The notes beneath the pieces were generated by a model, which saw only the letters and a program-made list of their open reading frames with translations, did no database searches and was not told the DNA's origin. Source: an uncultured Lachnospiraceae bacterium (GTDB lineage: Bacteria > Bacillota_A > Clostridia > Lachnospirales > Lachnospiraceae). From it: DNA of 11,785 bases. The position numbers were made by a program, and so were the translations under genes. This document shows, piece after piece, positions 1 to 7,544 of the stretch. Location: positions 1 to 11,785 of the forward strand of contig CADAHD010000141.1 in the NCBI GenBank assembly GCA_902787595.1, read 5' to 3'. Numbering within the stretch: the first letter of the stretch is position 1; every line of letters starts with the position of its first letter.

Positions 1-126
1 ATCGCATACATCCAAAAGCTGCGGATCCGCCCCCTGAATAAGCTCCCTGATTTTAGTGCAGACCGCGCTGCCCTCTTTAAGTCCGGGATCCTTTATGCTG
101 TTACTGATCACACAAAATCTGTTCAT
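1..126 (-). CDS. nadK: NAD kinase, N-terminal part (runs off the window)
   Basis: This is the first 42 codons of a gene that continues past base 1. NAD kinase phosphorylates NAD to NADP in the cytoplasm, using ATP or polyphosphate. The visible start, MNRFCVISNSIKDPG, resembles the opening strand and loop of clostridial NadK proteins, followed by a helix with acidic and basic residues up to LLDVCD. The catalytic GGDG motif would lie beyond the edge and is not visible. The ATG at 126 follows a GAGGA Shine-Dalgarno site with about 6 to 7 bases of spacing. It is 54 bases downstream of tlyA, with no terminator between them, so it is probably the next gene of the same operon. In many Clostridia nadK follows tlyA and precedes argR and recN, and that context carries much of the assignment. 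Confidence 0.75.
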   Translation of the reverse strand, partial: MNRFCVISNSIKDPGLKEGSAVCTKIRELIQGADPQLLDVCD

Positions 127-180
127 GGATCTTCCTCTGTTCTGCCTCTGCGAAAATGCAGCAAAGCAGGATACCCCGCC

Positions 181-990
181 TTACAGTTCTCCGTGGGCCT
201 GTTCAACTACACTGTTGATATCATAAGCCGCATCGGCATCATTATTTTTTGCCAGATACAGCAGGTATTCTATGTTTCCTTCAGGCCCCCTTACCGGCGA
301 AAAGTCCAGTCCCAGTATGCTAAAGCCCAGGGCTTTTGCAGCTGCCGTCACGGCCTCTATTACTTCTATATGCACTTTGGGCTCGCGTACCACGCCCTTC
401 TTTCCTACCTTTTCACGTCCCGCCTCAAACTGCGGTTTGATAAGGCACACCATCCGCGCATCATCCTTAAGCAGCGGGTATGCCGCAGGCAGTATCTTCG
501 AAAGCGATATGAAGGATACGTCTGCCGAAGCAAAATCTATGGGTTCGGACACCTCTTTTTCAGTAACATAACGGAAGTTAGTCTTTTCCATGCAGACCAC
601 GCGCTCATCAGATCTGAGCTTCCATGCCAGCTGATTGGTGCCGGAATCTATGGCGTAAACCTTTGCTGCTCCGTTCTGCAGCATGCAGTCGGTAAAGCCG
701 CCCGTGGATGAGCCTATATCCATGCAGACCGCGCCGGTAAGATCTATAGGAAAAACCTTAAGCGCTTTTTCCAGCTTGAGCCCTCCGCGGCTCACGTATC
801 TCAGGGTATCTGCCCTGAGCTCGAGCTTAATATCCTCCACGGCAAAAAAACTGCCGGGCTTATCTTCTCTCTGCCCGTTAACAAAAACCTCTCCCGCCAT
901 GATATGCCGTTTGGCCAGTTCCCTGGAGCTTACCAGGCCGGCGTTCACCAGCAGCACATCAAGCCTTTCTTTTGCCGCCTTTTCACCCAT
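181..990 (-). CDS. tlyA: TlyA-family rRNA (cytidine-2'-O)-methyltransferase
   Basis: A 269-residue protein with an N-terminal S4 RNA-binding domain (about residues 7 to 65, beginning ERLDVLLVNAGLVSSRELAK) and a C-terminal FtsJ-like Rossmann methyltransferase. The SAM-binding motif DIGSSTGGFTD is at 91 to 101. The family's K-D-K-E tetrad is visible: K72 in SRGGLKL, D157 in ADVSFIS, K185 in IKPQFEAGR and E241 in GNIEYLLYL. Studied TlyA proteins 2'-O-methylate cytidines of 23S rRNA (C1920) and, in the longer type, of 16S rRNA (C1409). The length matches the longer type, but target choice here is inferred. The ATG overlaps the dxs stop by 8 bases (ATGGGTGA) and has GGAG 7 bases upstream inside dxs, so translation is probably coupled. 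Proteins of this family are often mislabelled as haemolysins. In Bacillus the equivalent gene (yqxC) also follows dxs. Confidence 0.93.
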   Translation of the reverse strand: MGEKAAKERLDVLLVNAGLVSSRELAKRHIMAGEVFVNGQREDKPGSFFAVEDIKLELRADTLRYVSRGGLKLEKALKVFPIDLTGAVCMDIGSSTGGFTDCMLQNGAAKVYAIDSGTNQLAWKLRSDERVVCMEKTNFRYVTEKEVSEPIDFASADVSFISLSKILPAAYPLLKDDARMVCLIKPQFEAGREKVGKKGVVREPKVHIEVIEAVTAAAKALGFSILGLDFSPVRGPEGNIEYLLYLAKNNDADAAYDINSVVEQAHGEL

Positions 991-2899
991 TGCGTTTCTC
1001 CAGTATGGCTTCCTTTATGCTCGCAGCATCTATCTTCAGCTCTTTCTTCAGCAGTTCCACATTGCCATGCTCCACGTAGGCATCCGGCAGAGCTATATGC
1101 AAAAACTCCGGTCTGTTCTTATGTCCGCCGCATTCCTCATAAGCCAGCCTGAAGCGCTCGCCGAATCCGCCGTTTTTGACATTTTCTTCCAGCGTCACTA
1201 CCAGCTTATGCCTGTCGGCCATTTCTGTCATTGCATCATCCAGCGGCTTAACGAAACGCGCGTTTATAAGGCTGCAGGAATATCCTTCCGCCTTGAGCGA
1301 CTCTCTTACTTCCACTGCCGTCTTTACCATGCTGCCCACAGCTATCAGACAGATATCGCTCTCATCATATATCACTTCACATTTGCCGTATTCTATCGCA
1401 GGTCTGTGTTCCTCCAGGCCGTCATAAGCTTCGCCTCTGGGATAACGTATGGCTATCGGAAGTTCCTGCTCTACCGCAAAGCGCATCATATCCGCCAGTT
1501 CCCACTTATTCTTGGGTGCCATGATAGTCAGGCCCGGGATGGTCGCCAGATAAGACAGGTCAAAGATACCCTGATGCGTCTCGCCGTCGCTCCCCACCAG
1601 GCCGGCCCTGTCTATGGCTATTACCACAGGCAGATTCTGTATGCAGACGTCATGCAGTATCTGGTCATAGGCCCTCTGCAGGAAGGAGGAATAAATGGCT
1701 ACCACAGGCTTAAGCCCGCCTGCTGCCAGTCCCGCCGCAAAGGTCACCGCATGCTCTTCCGCTATGCCCACGTCAAAGAAACGATCGGGATAAAGATTGT
1801 GAAAGCGCTTGAGCCCTGTGCCGTCCGGCATGGCTGCGGTTATAGCCGTAACTTTCTCATCCATCTTGCCCAGCTTGCACATCACAGTCGAAAACACGTC
1901 AGTGTAATTGGCTTTTTCTCTGATCTTTTTGGGCATGCCGCTCTCTATCTCAAAAGGCTCCGCGCCATGGAAGCGCGCCGGATGTCTTTCGGCGGGTATG
2001 TAACCTTTGCCCTTCTGGGTGCGCACATGTACCACCACAGCATTCTCCACGCGGCTCGCATATTCAAACATATGCACCATGGCTTCCACATCATGACCGT
2101 CTACCGGTCCCAGATAGGTAATGCCCATGTTTTCAAATATCATCCCCGGCACCATCAGACGCTTGACCGTGGACTTCACCTTCTTGATGGCCCGCACCGT
2201 CCCCTCGTTGCCGGATCTCATCAGCGAATTATATACGCCTTCCTTCAGATCCAGATACTTTTCCGCAGAACGTATGGCATTAAGATAATTCGATACCCCG
2301 CCCACATTCTCCGAGATGGACATATTATTATCATTAAGTATCACTATGAAATTCTTTTTAAGCTTTGAAGCATTATTCAGCGCTTCATAGGCCATGCCGC
2401 CCGTCAGCGATCCGTCGCCTATAACGGATATAACTTTATAATTCTGGCCGCTTATCTCCCTGGCCTGCACCAGTCCCAGCCCGGCAGATATTGAAGTTGA
2501 TGAATGCCCGGTATCAAATGCATCGCATTCGCTTTCCCTGCGTTTGGGGAAGCCGCTCATGCCCTTGTACTGGCGCAGACTTTCAAAGCCTTCACGCCTG
2601 CCGGTCAGCAGTTTATGGGTATAGGACTGATGTCCCACATCCCAGATTATCTTGTCATCCGGCAGATCAAAGGCTATATGCAGCGCCATCGTAAGCTCCA
2701 CGCAGCCCAGGTTGGACCCAAGATGCCCGCCGGTCTCACTGATATGCCTTATAAGAAAAGCCCTGATCTCATCAGCCAGCTCCTGATAATCCGCCTTGCC
2801 GAAGGCCTTTATGTCCCCGGGTTTGCAGATCTGATCCAGCAGATGCGTATCCACTTCTTCGGGTGATCTGTATTCTTCCTCTGTCTTTTTCCTGGCCAT
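983..2899 (-). CDS. dxs: 1-deoxy-D-xylulose-5-phosphate synthase
   Basis: A thiamine-diphosphate transketolase-family enzyme that condenses pyruvate and glyceraldehyde-3-phosphate to DXP, the first step of the MEP isoprenoid pathway and a precursor for thiamine and pyridoxal. It has 638 residues from the chosen ATG, against about 620 in E. coli. Visible motifs are HLGSNLG (59-65), DVGHQSYTHKL (87-97), the ThDP/Mg site GDGSLTGG (161-168) with NDNN (189-192), the catalytic glutamate in GIAEEHAV (about residue 381), and DRAGLVGSDGETHQG (430-444) in the pyrimidine-binding domain. A C-terminal transketolase domain follows. The reading frame can extend 8 codons upstream to a TTG at 2923 inside ispA. 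I prefer the ATG at 2899, 5 bases after the ispA stop, with AGGAG about 12 bases upstream, though the spacing is long. The gene is intact and in the usual place between ispA and tlyA. Confidence 0.97.
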   Translation of the reverse strand: MARKKTEEEYRSPEEVDTHLLDQICKPGDIKAFGKADYQELADEIRAFLIRHISETGGHLGSNLGCVELTMALHIAFDLPDDKIIWDVGHQSYTHKLLTGRREGFESLRQYKGMSGFPKRRESECDAFDTGHSSTSISAGLGLVQAREISGQNYKVISVIGDGSLTGGMAYEALNNASKLKKNFIVILNDNNMSISENVGGVSNYLNAIRSAEKYLDLKEGVYNSLMRSGNEGTVRAIKKVKSTVKRLMVPGMIFENMGITYLGPVDGHDVEAMVHMFEYASRVENAVVVHVRTQKGKGYIPAERHPARFHGAEPFEIESGMPKKIREKANYTDVFSTVMCKLGKMDEKVTAITAAMPDGTGLKRFHNLYPDRFFDVGIAEEHAVTFAAGLAAGGLKPVVAIYSSFLQRAYDQILHDVCIQNLPVVIAIDRAGLVGSDGETHQGIFDLSYLATIPGLTIMAPKNKWELADMMRFAVEQELPIAIRYPRGEAYDGLEEHRPAIEYGKCEVIYDESDICLIAVGSMVKTAVEVRESLKAEGYSCSLINARFVKPLDDAMTEMADRHKLVVTLEENVKNGGFGERFRLAYEECGGHKNRPEFLHIALPDAYVEHGNVELLKKELKIDAASIKEAILEKRNG

Positions 2900-2904
2900 A
2901 AGCT

Positions 2905-3813
2905 TTATTTTCTCCTGCTGCAAAGACTGACAATGAGTTCCATCAGAAACTCTTTTGCATTTTCCTGTTCTTCGTTTGCCGTTTCTATCCTGCTTATCAG
3001 TTCAACAGCCTCTTTTGAAAGCCTCTCCTGTTCCTTCCTGGCAGTTTCGATACCCAGATAAGAAACATAAGTCTTTTTGCCGTTTCGCTCATCAGAACCG
3101 ACCGGCTTGCCCAGCTCCTCCGTAGTGCTCTCTATATCAAGTATGTCATCCTGCAGCTGGAAAGCGATCCCCAGGTCATAGCCTGCCTGCTCCAACACTG
3201 CAGCCGCCTCATCATTCCCCGCAAGATAAGCGCCGCACATCAGCGAAGCCTGCAAAAGAGCCGCAGTCTTGTTTTCGTACACAAAGAGGATCTGTTCCTC
3301 ACTCAGTTCCATTTCCTTCTTTTCGGCCTCGACATCAAGGCACTGTCCGCCCACCATGCCGTAGATCCCGGCCTTTTCCGCCAGCAGCGCCATGGCCTTG
3401 ATATAGGCATTCTTGTCCTCTGCCTCTGCCGCATGCTTAAGAACGGTCTCGTAGGCATAATTCAAAAGCCCGTCTCCTGCCAGTACCGCCATAGCCTGCC
3501 CGTATCTGATATGGGTGGTAGGCTTGCCCCTGCGCAGCTCATCATTATCCATTTCCGGCAGGTCGTCATGCACCAGGGAATATGAATGGATCATCTCTAT
3601 AGCCGCCATAAAAGGCTCTATGCTCCCGCTGCCCCCGCACATTTCGCAGGAAGCTTTCATCATCAAGGGACGCAGACGCTTTCCGCCCACGGTCACGCTG
3701 TATTCCATCGCTTCTATGACGGTATGCTGATGTAGCGCGTCCTTTGGAAGGTATCGCTTTATTACTTCTTCTGCCTGTCCGGTTCTTTTATCCAGTTCAC
3801 TCTTCAAATTCAT
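2905..3813 (-). CDS. ispA: Polyprenyl (farnesyl/geranyl) diphosphate synthase
   Basis: An all-helical trans-isoprenyl diphosphate synthase that joins dimethylallyl and isopentenyl diphosphate to give geranyl and farnesyl diphosphate, precursors of undecaprenyl phosphate and other prenyl lipids. In the 302-residue form, the substrate motif GGKRLRP is at 44-50, the first aspartate-rich motif DDLPEMDND at 83-91, a conserved KT pair near 182 and the second aspartate-rich motif FQLQDDILD at 218-226. The first motif has the bacterial two-residue insertion. The exact chain length cannot be read from the sequence, but farnesyl is usual for this position. ATG at 3813 has GGTGA 5 bases upstream and overlaps xseB by 17 bases. 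A GTG at 3822, with its own good GGGA site, is an alternative start giving 305 residues. The gene lies between xseB and dxs, so it is co-expressed with the MEP entry enzyme. Confidence 0.93.
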   Translation of the reverse strand: MNLKSELDKRTGQAEEVIKRYLPKDALHQHTVIEAMEYSVTVGGKRLRPLMMKASCEMCGGSGSIEPFMAAIEMIHSYSLVHDDLPEMDNDELRRGKPTTHIRYGQAMAVLAGDGLLNYAYETVLKHAAEAEDKNAYIKAMALLAEKAGIYGMVGGQCLDVEAEKKEMELSEEQILFVYENKTAALLQASLMCGAYLAGNDEAAAVLEQAGYDLGIAFQLQDDILDIESTTEELGKPVGSDERNGKKTYVSYLGIETARKEQERLSKEAVELISRIETANEEQENAKEFLMELIVSLCSRRK

Positions 3814-4027
3814 CAGTCTCACCGTTATCCCTTAACTGAAGTACTTTCTTCTCAACTCTGTCTATCTCTTCATTACAGCTTTTCAGGATCTGCATGCCCT
3901 GCTGGTACAGTTCAAAAGCCTCTTCAAGCGGAAGGCTGTCATCCTCCAGCTTGCTTAGACTCTCCTCCAGCAGTTCAAAATTTTCTTCAAGTGAAAGCTT
4001 CTCTTTTTCCTTTTTCTTCTCAGCCAT
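3797..4027 (-). CDS. xseB: Exodeoxyribonuclease VII small subunit
   Basis: A 76-residue, highly charged helical protein of the normal XseB size. XseB binds several copies per XseA to form exonuclease VII, which degrades single-stranded DNA from both ends in repair. The conserved core is visible: LSLEENFELLEESLSKLEDD, then PLEEAFELYQQGMQILKSCNEEI. It is predicted to be a helical hairpin with an acidic tail (ETDEFEE). The frame can be extended 10 codons upstream to 4057, but the ATG at 4027 has an ideal GGAGG site 8 bases upstream and gives the family length. It overlaps the xseA stop by 8 bases (ATGGCTGA). Coupling of this kind fits a complex whose subunits are needed together, although XseB must be made in excess. 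Confidence 0.93.
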   Translation of the reverse strand: MAEKKKEKEKLSLEENFELLEESLSKLEDDSLPLEEAFELYQQGMQILKSCNEEIDRVEKKVLQLRDNGETDEFEE

Positions 4028-5264
4028 CGTCTTCGCCTCCTTCGCCGGTCCTGACATCCTCTATCCTCGCATCTGCAATGCCGTCCTTAAGACGCAGCTT
4101 AAGCAGTTCGCCTTTCTTTAATTCCGCTGCAGATGAAACTCCCTTTCCCTGAGCATTGCTTACATATGCATATCCGCCGCCCAGCCGATCAAGGGGCGAA
4201 CGCGCCTTAAATCTCTCCAGCAATATCGCAAAGCGGTGTTTATCCCTTTGCAGCCTTTTATCCATCAGAGCGCCCAGGCGTCCCTCTGCCGGTGCCAGAG
4301 CGTGCTTGTACTGTTGCAGCTTTCTATCTATCAATGCATGAAAGTGCTCTTCTATTGCCGCCGATCTTTGCCTTTTATCATTAAGCCTCATCTGCGGCGA
4401 CAGCCGCTTTAATTTCTCGCAGGAATGTTTAAGCCTGCGCTCATCCCGGTCTATGCGCTCTAGGACGGAACGTATGTCGCTCACTGCATGCACTGCCGCC
4501 TCAGTGGGTGTAGCCGCCCGCAGATCCGCCACAAAATCGGCTATGGTAAAGTCCGTCTCATGCCCCACCGCAGATATAATGGGGACACTGCAGTCAAATA
4601 TCGCCCTTGCCACGCCCTCATCATTAAAGGCCCACAGATCTTCAAGCGATCCGCCGCCCCTGCCCACTATCATGACATCCACGCCATAAGATTCCAGCGC
4701 TTTTATGCCCCTGATAATGCTCTCCGGCGCCTGCCTGCCCTGCACCACCGCAGGATAAAGCACCAGCTGTACAAAGGGATCCCTGATCTTTGCATTTCTT
4801 ATTATATCGCGCACTGCTGCCCCGGTCGGCGCAGTGACTATGCCCACCGTCTTTGCCATATACGGGATCTGCTGCTTATATTCCTGCGCAAACAGTCCCA
4901 TCTCCTCAAGCTCTTCCTTCAGCTTAAGATATCTTGCATACAGTTCCCCCTGCCCTTCTTTCTCTATGGACGAAGCATAAAACTGGTATTTGCCGGCTTC
5001 CTTGTATACGCCCACCGATCCCGAAGCAACAACGGAATTACCCTTTTCAAACCTTGTCTTAAGCCTTGCTGCCTTATCTTTAAAGCATACACAGGGTATA
5101 AGGCTTTTATCATCTTTTAAACTGAAATAGATCGTGCCGTCTTTCCAATAGGTAATATCTCCTATTTCTCCCTTAATGGAAAGATCGCGCAGACAGTAAT
5201 CCTGAGAGAACATTCCCCAGATATAAGAAGTGATCTGCGACACGGAATAGATCTTTTTATTCAT
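4020..5264 (-). CDS. xseA: Exodeoxyribonuclease VII large subunit
   Basis: The catalytic subunit of exonuclease VII, 414 residues, a little shorter than E. coli XseA (about 456). An N-terminal OB-fold (about 3-103, including IYSVSQITSYI and IYFSLKDD) binds single-stranded DNA. The catalytic domain shows GIVTAPTGAAVRDI (141-154), GRGGGSLEDLWAFNDE (201-216), SAVGHETDFTIADFVAD (231-247) and ATPTEAA (251-257). A charged helical region at about 262-355, used by the family to bind XseB, follows, and the C-terminal SPLDRLGGGYAYV (356-368) is the family's closing segment. The ATG at 5264 lies 3 bases after the nusB stop, with GGGG 6 bases upstream. In Bacillus folD separates nusB and xseA; here it is absent. 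Confidence 0.95.
   Translation of the reverse strand: MNKKIYSVSQITSYIWGMFSQDYCLRDLSIKGEIGDITYWKDGTIYFSLKDDKSLIPCVCFKDKAARLKTRFEKGNSVVASGSVGVYKEAGKYQFYASSIEKEGQGELYARYLKLKEELEEMGLFAQEYKQQIPYMAKTVGIVTAPTGAAVRDIIRNAKIRDPFVQLVLYPAVVQGRQAPESIIRGIKALESYGVDVMIVGRGGGSLEDLWAFNDEGVARAIFDCSVPIISAVGHETDFTIADFVADLRAATPTEAAVHAVSDIRSVLERIDRDERRLKHSCEKLKRLSPQMRLNDKRQRSAAIEEHFHALIDRKLQQYKHALAPAEGRLGALMDKRLQRDKHRFAILLERFKARSPLDRLGGGYAYVSNAQGKGVSSAAELKKGELLKLRLKDGIADARIEDVRTGEGGEDDG
4036..4040 (-). promoter_or_regulatory. Shine-Dalgarno site that fixes the xseB start
   Basis: GGAGG on the minus strand, 8 bases before the ATG at 4027 and inside the last codons of xseA. It favours this start over the in-frame upstream codon at 4057, which has no comparable site. 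Confidence 0.8.
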
Positions 5265-5267
5265 TAT

Positions 5268-5741
5268 TTACCCCAACGCAAATTTGGCGAGGACTCCGTT
5301 TACGAATTCACCTGATTTGCTCTGGCCGTATTTTTTTGCCAATTCTACCGCTTCATTGATAGCCACGGCATCGGAGATACTGTTATCATAACGCATCTCA
5401 TAAAGAGCCAGGCGCAGACACGCCAGTTCCGCCTTACCGATGCGTCCGGTATTCCAGCCCTGGATCTTTTCATCCAGAAGTTTATCCAGCTCCGGTATTT
5501 TTTCAACAATAGCCAGGGTCTTTTCCCTGATCTGCTCACGGCCGTCCGTGAGATATGCGGGTATGACGATCTCATCCGGAGAACCGCCCTCTTCCTCTAT
5601 ACGGAGCAGTTCTTCCTCCAGAAACTCCTCTTCCTCATCGGCAAAGAAGCTGTCTATCTGTTCATTCATACCTTCTTTATCATAATAGTCCGCAGAAAAG
5701 AGTAACATGAATACTCTTTCACGATTGATACGCCTGCTCAT
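5268..5741 (-). CDS. nusB: Transcription antitermination factor NusB
   Basis: NusB binds boxA RNA together with S10 (NusE) and supports antitermination on rRNA operons. It has 157 residues, longer than the usual 130 to 145. The conserved N-terminal helix is SRRINRERVFMLLFSADYY, and the C-terminal helices contain NTGRIGKAELACLRLALYEM (97-116) and INEAVELAKKYGQ...FVNGVLAKF (128-154), the family signature. The extra length is an acidic segment at about 35-57, made mainly of Glu and Asp, between the first helices. An ATG at 5747 overlaps the asp23 stop as ATGATCATG, but the second ATG at 5741 has AAAGGG 8 bases upstream and gives the classic MSRR start, so I use it. It follows asp23 by 2 bases and precedes xseA by 3. 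Confidence 0.92.
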   Translation of the reverse strand: MSRRINRERVFMLLFSADYYDKEGMNEQIDSFFADEEEEFLEEELLRIEEEGGSPDEIVIPAYLTDGREQIREKTLAIVEKIPELDKLLDEKIQGWNTGRIGKAELACLRLALYEMRYDNSISDAVAINEAVELAKKYGQSKSGEFVNGVLAKFALG

Positions 5742-5743
5742 GA

Positions 5744-6124
5744 TCATTTCCCTTTAGGCATATTTACGGAAGCTATGCGGATGTTAACATCCTCTACCGT
5801 AAGGCCTGTCATATTTTCAACGGAATTCTTAACCTTTTCCTGTACCTTCTTGCAAGTTTCCGGAATATTGTATCCATATTCCAGAACTATGGAAAGATTC
5901 ACGGTAACGGAATTATCCACCAAAGCTACTCTCACGCCCTTTGTAAGCTTCTTCATAGCCACTTTGCTCATCAGCTCGTTGGTAATATTGCCTGTCATGG
6001 CGCTGACGCCTTCCACCTCGGACGAAGCCAGGGCAGCGATCATCGAAACCACATCATCAGCTATCTGTACGCTTCCGATGTTCTCGTTTTCAACCTTAAG
6101 TGAGATATTGTTGTTATTTTCCAT
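5744..6124 (-). CDS. Asp23/Gls24 family protein (YqhY-like)
   Basis: A 126-residue cytoplasmic protein of the Asp23/Gls24 family. It shows the family pattern: a first part with SVQIADDVVSMIAALASSEVEGV, then KLTKGVRVALVDNSVTVNLSIVLEYG, then a helix (IPETCKKVQEKVKNSVENMTG) and the closing LTVEDVNIRIASV strand. There is no signal peptide or membrane segment. In Bacillus the paralogue next to nusB is YqhY, which has been linked genetically to control of acetyl-CoA carboxylase; other members are called alkaline-shock or envelope-stress proteins. The same nusB-adjacent position suggests the YqhY type, but no biochemical role is established. The frame is open up to a TTG at 6208, but the ATG at 6124 has GAGGAG 6 bases upstream and gives the normal length. 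It is the first gene behind the 6180-6208 promoter. Confidence 0.9.
   Translation of the reverse strand: MENNNNISLKVENENIGSVQIADDVVSMIAALASSEVEGVSAMTGNITNELMSKVAMKKLTKGVRVALVDNSVTVNLSIVLEYGYNIPETCKKVQEKVKNSVENMTGLTVEDVNIRIASVNMPKGK
5750..5755 (-). promoter_or_regulatory. Shine-Dalgarno site favouring the second nusB ATG
   Basis: AAAGGG on the minus strand, inside the last codons of asp23. It is 8 bases before the ATG at 5741 but only 2 before the ATG at 5747, so initiation at 5741 is preferred. Confidence 0.6.
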
Positions 6125-6130
6125 CTTTTT

Positions 6131-6136
6131 CTCCTC
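6131..6136 (-). promoter_or_regulatory. Shine-Dalgarno site of asp23
   Basis: GAGGAG on the minus strand, 6 bases before the ATG at 6124. It decides for the 126-residue product over a longer 154-codon reading frame whose first codon would lie inside the promoter's -35 box. Confidence 0.8.
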
Positions 6137-6179
6137 TGCAAAAGGGTCATATACGGCCCCTCTTTTTCCACTGACGCCT

Positions 6180-6208
6180 ATCTTACCACAAAGCCTTCTG
6201 TTTTTCAA
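6180..6208 (-). promoter_or_regulatory. Sigma-A-like promoter of the asp23-nusB-...-nadK operon
   Basis: TTGAAA (6208-6203), a 17-base spacer and TAAGAT (6185-6180), reading on the minus strand. This is close to the TTGACA-17-TATAAT consensus. Transcription would start near 6173, leaving a leader of about 50 bases before the asp23 ATG. The -35 box starts on the base next to the stop codon of the upstream lipoprotein gene (TAA at 6211-6209). No terminator separates the two, so read-through from the prfC unit could add to expression. Confidence 0.75.
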
Positions 6209-7534
6209 TTAAAACCAGAAAGACAAAACCTTCAGCTCATCACTGGTCGTATAATCAACACTGCGAACGCCGTCCGGCAGCAGATTGAAGATCTCCTGTT
6301 CCTCCAGTATCATATGAACACACATCCAGTAACTGTCGTTATCGGCGCATTTAAATGCCACATAGCGACCTCCGGAATGCATAGCCTCGTCAAACAGCTT
6401 TTTAAGCGCAGCGAAATCGTAGCTGCTGAAAAAGCGCCCTTCATGCACATAATAATTATCTTCCGTAGCAACACAATGAGGCATGGCCACAACATTATCG
6501 GGCACATGCGATACAGCTATCTCGTCACTGGTCACATTAAGATAATTGTAGTTGACCTCTCCCTGACTGCTCACATCCAAACCGGAGGCGGAAAGATATC
6601 CCGCATCTCCCCAGGTGGGATCAACATAATAATAGGCGCCGTTAATACTCACAAGATCCCAGGCATGGCCTTCTCCGCCCTTTACCTTTCCTACAACCAT
6701 GGTACAGGGAACGCCCATTTCTCCCAGAACATACTGCAGGGCTTTGGCGTAGCCCTGGCAGACCGATTCTCCGTTTGTCATGACCGAAATGATATTCTGG
6801 TTATCCCTGGCTCCCGGAACATAATCGGTATTATATATAATGTACTGGTATGCATATTTGACCTTTTCGTAATCATCGGCTCCTGCCGGCAGTCCCCATA
6901 TGCACTTGTCAACCCAGTCATCAACGCTCTGCTGCAGCTTCTTGCATTCTTCCAAATTATAAGAATACTTGCCGCTGAAGGTAAAACTGAAAACCTTGCC
7001 CGACTGGTTCGAATACCGGCTGTAAGAATAGCCCTCTATCCAGAAAAGCTCCGGATGATCCTGAAAAACACACATGAAAGTGGTCTGCAGATCATCTTCA
7101 TCCGTGGTCGATACCAGTATATCCTCGGCGTGCGCTTTTATTATCAGAAGCAGTTCCGCGTAAAGCGAATGAAGGCGTGCATCCATCATGTCATACATAT
7201 ACCGGCCTTCCTGCTGCCTCATGCAGCGCTCGATGGCCGTTTGCGTAATGCCTGCCGCATTCTTCTCTGCCTTAAGCACATCCAGTCTTTCGCGCTGTTT
7301 CTTGCCCGCCTTTTCCTCTGTTATCACGGGTGCTTCGTATCCTGTCGCAGGTGTAAGGGTAACTATACCGTCCTTATCCTTTTGAGCCGCGACAAAAGTG
7401 ACCTCCCCGTCGTTCTCTTCCTTTGTAAGGATGCCGACATTGGGCAGATCGATATTATTCTTCTTTCCGCATCCGGCCAGAAGAAAAAGCGTAAGTCCGA
7501 AGACCGATATGGATTTAAGGAGTTTCCTCTTCAT
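6209..7534 (-). CDS. Transglutaminase-like domain lipoprotein
   Basis: A 441-residue exported protein. Its start has a positive n-region and hydrophobic core (MKRKLLKSISVFGLTLFLLAG) ending in a lipobox LLAG-C22, so it should be lipidated and anchored outside the cell membrane. A charged region without recognised motifs follows to about residue 220. The transglutaminase-like core shows the cysteine-protease triad: Cys259 in ESVCQGYAKA, His290 in GEGHAWDLV and Asp305 in YYYVDPTWGD. Bacterial proteins of this family can be peptidases or crosslinkers; the substrate here is unknown. The last 125 residues match nothing I recognise. The ATG lies 10 bases after the prfC stop with no clear Shine-Dalgarno site, which suggests expression by coupling to prfC. 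It appears intact. Confidence 0.88.
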   Translation of the reverse strand: MKRKLLKSISVFGLTLFLLAGCGKKNNIDLPNVGILTKEENDGEVTFVAAQKDKDGIVTLTPATGYEAPVITEEKAGKKQRERLDVLKAEKNAAGITQTAIERCMRQQEGRYMYDMMDARLHSLYAELLLIIKAHAEDILVSTTDEDDLQTTFMCVFQDHPELFWIEGYSYSRYSNQSGKVFSFTFSGKYSYNLEECKKLQQSVDDWVDKCIWGLPAGADDYEKVKYAYQYIIYNTDYVPGARDNQNIISVMTNGESVCQGYAKALQYVLGEMGVPCTMVVGKVKGGEGHAWDLVSINGAYYYVDPTWGDAGYLSASGLDVSSQGEVNYNYLNVTSDEIAVSHVPDNVVAMPHCVATEDNYYVHEGRFFSSYDFAALKKLFDEAMHSGGRYVAFKCADNDSYWMCVHMILEEQEIFNLLPDGVRSVDYTTSDELKVLSFWF

Positions 7535-7544
7535 AAAAGTCTGT

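Noticed and set aside
181..990. Reading tlyA as a haemolysin
   Set aside because: The S4 domain, SAM-binding motif and K-D-K-E tetrad identify an rRNA 2'-O-methyltransferase; the toxin label is historical and the protein has no signal peptide.
683..2368. A 561-codon plus-strand open frame opposite dxs
   Set aside because: It is the antisense shadow of a certain, conserved gene. The product is rich in His, Arg, Tyr and Leu without domain logic, and no ribosome site or neighbouring plus-strand gene supports it.
4028..4057. Ten-codon upstream extension of xseB
   Set aside because: It lies inside xseA, has no ribosome site, and makes the protein longer than its family; the ATG at 4027 has an ideal site.
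6137..6173. Possible hairpin in the asp23 leader (AAAAGAGGG with CCCTTTT)
   Set aside because: The stem has a bulge and is weak, and no U-run follows it, so neither a terminator nor a riboswitch can be supported.
6125..6208. 28-codon upstream extension of asp23
   Set aside because: It would begin with TTG inside the -35 box and run through the promoter and 5' leader; the ATG at 6124 has GAGGAG at good spacing.
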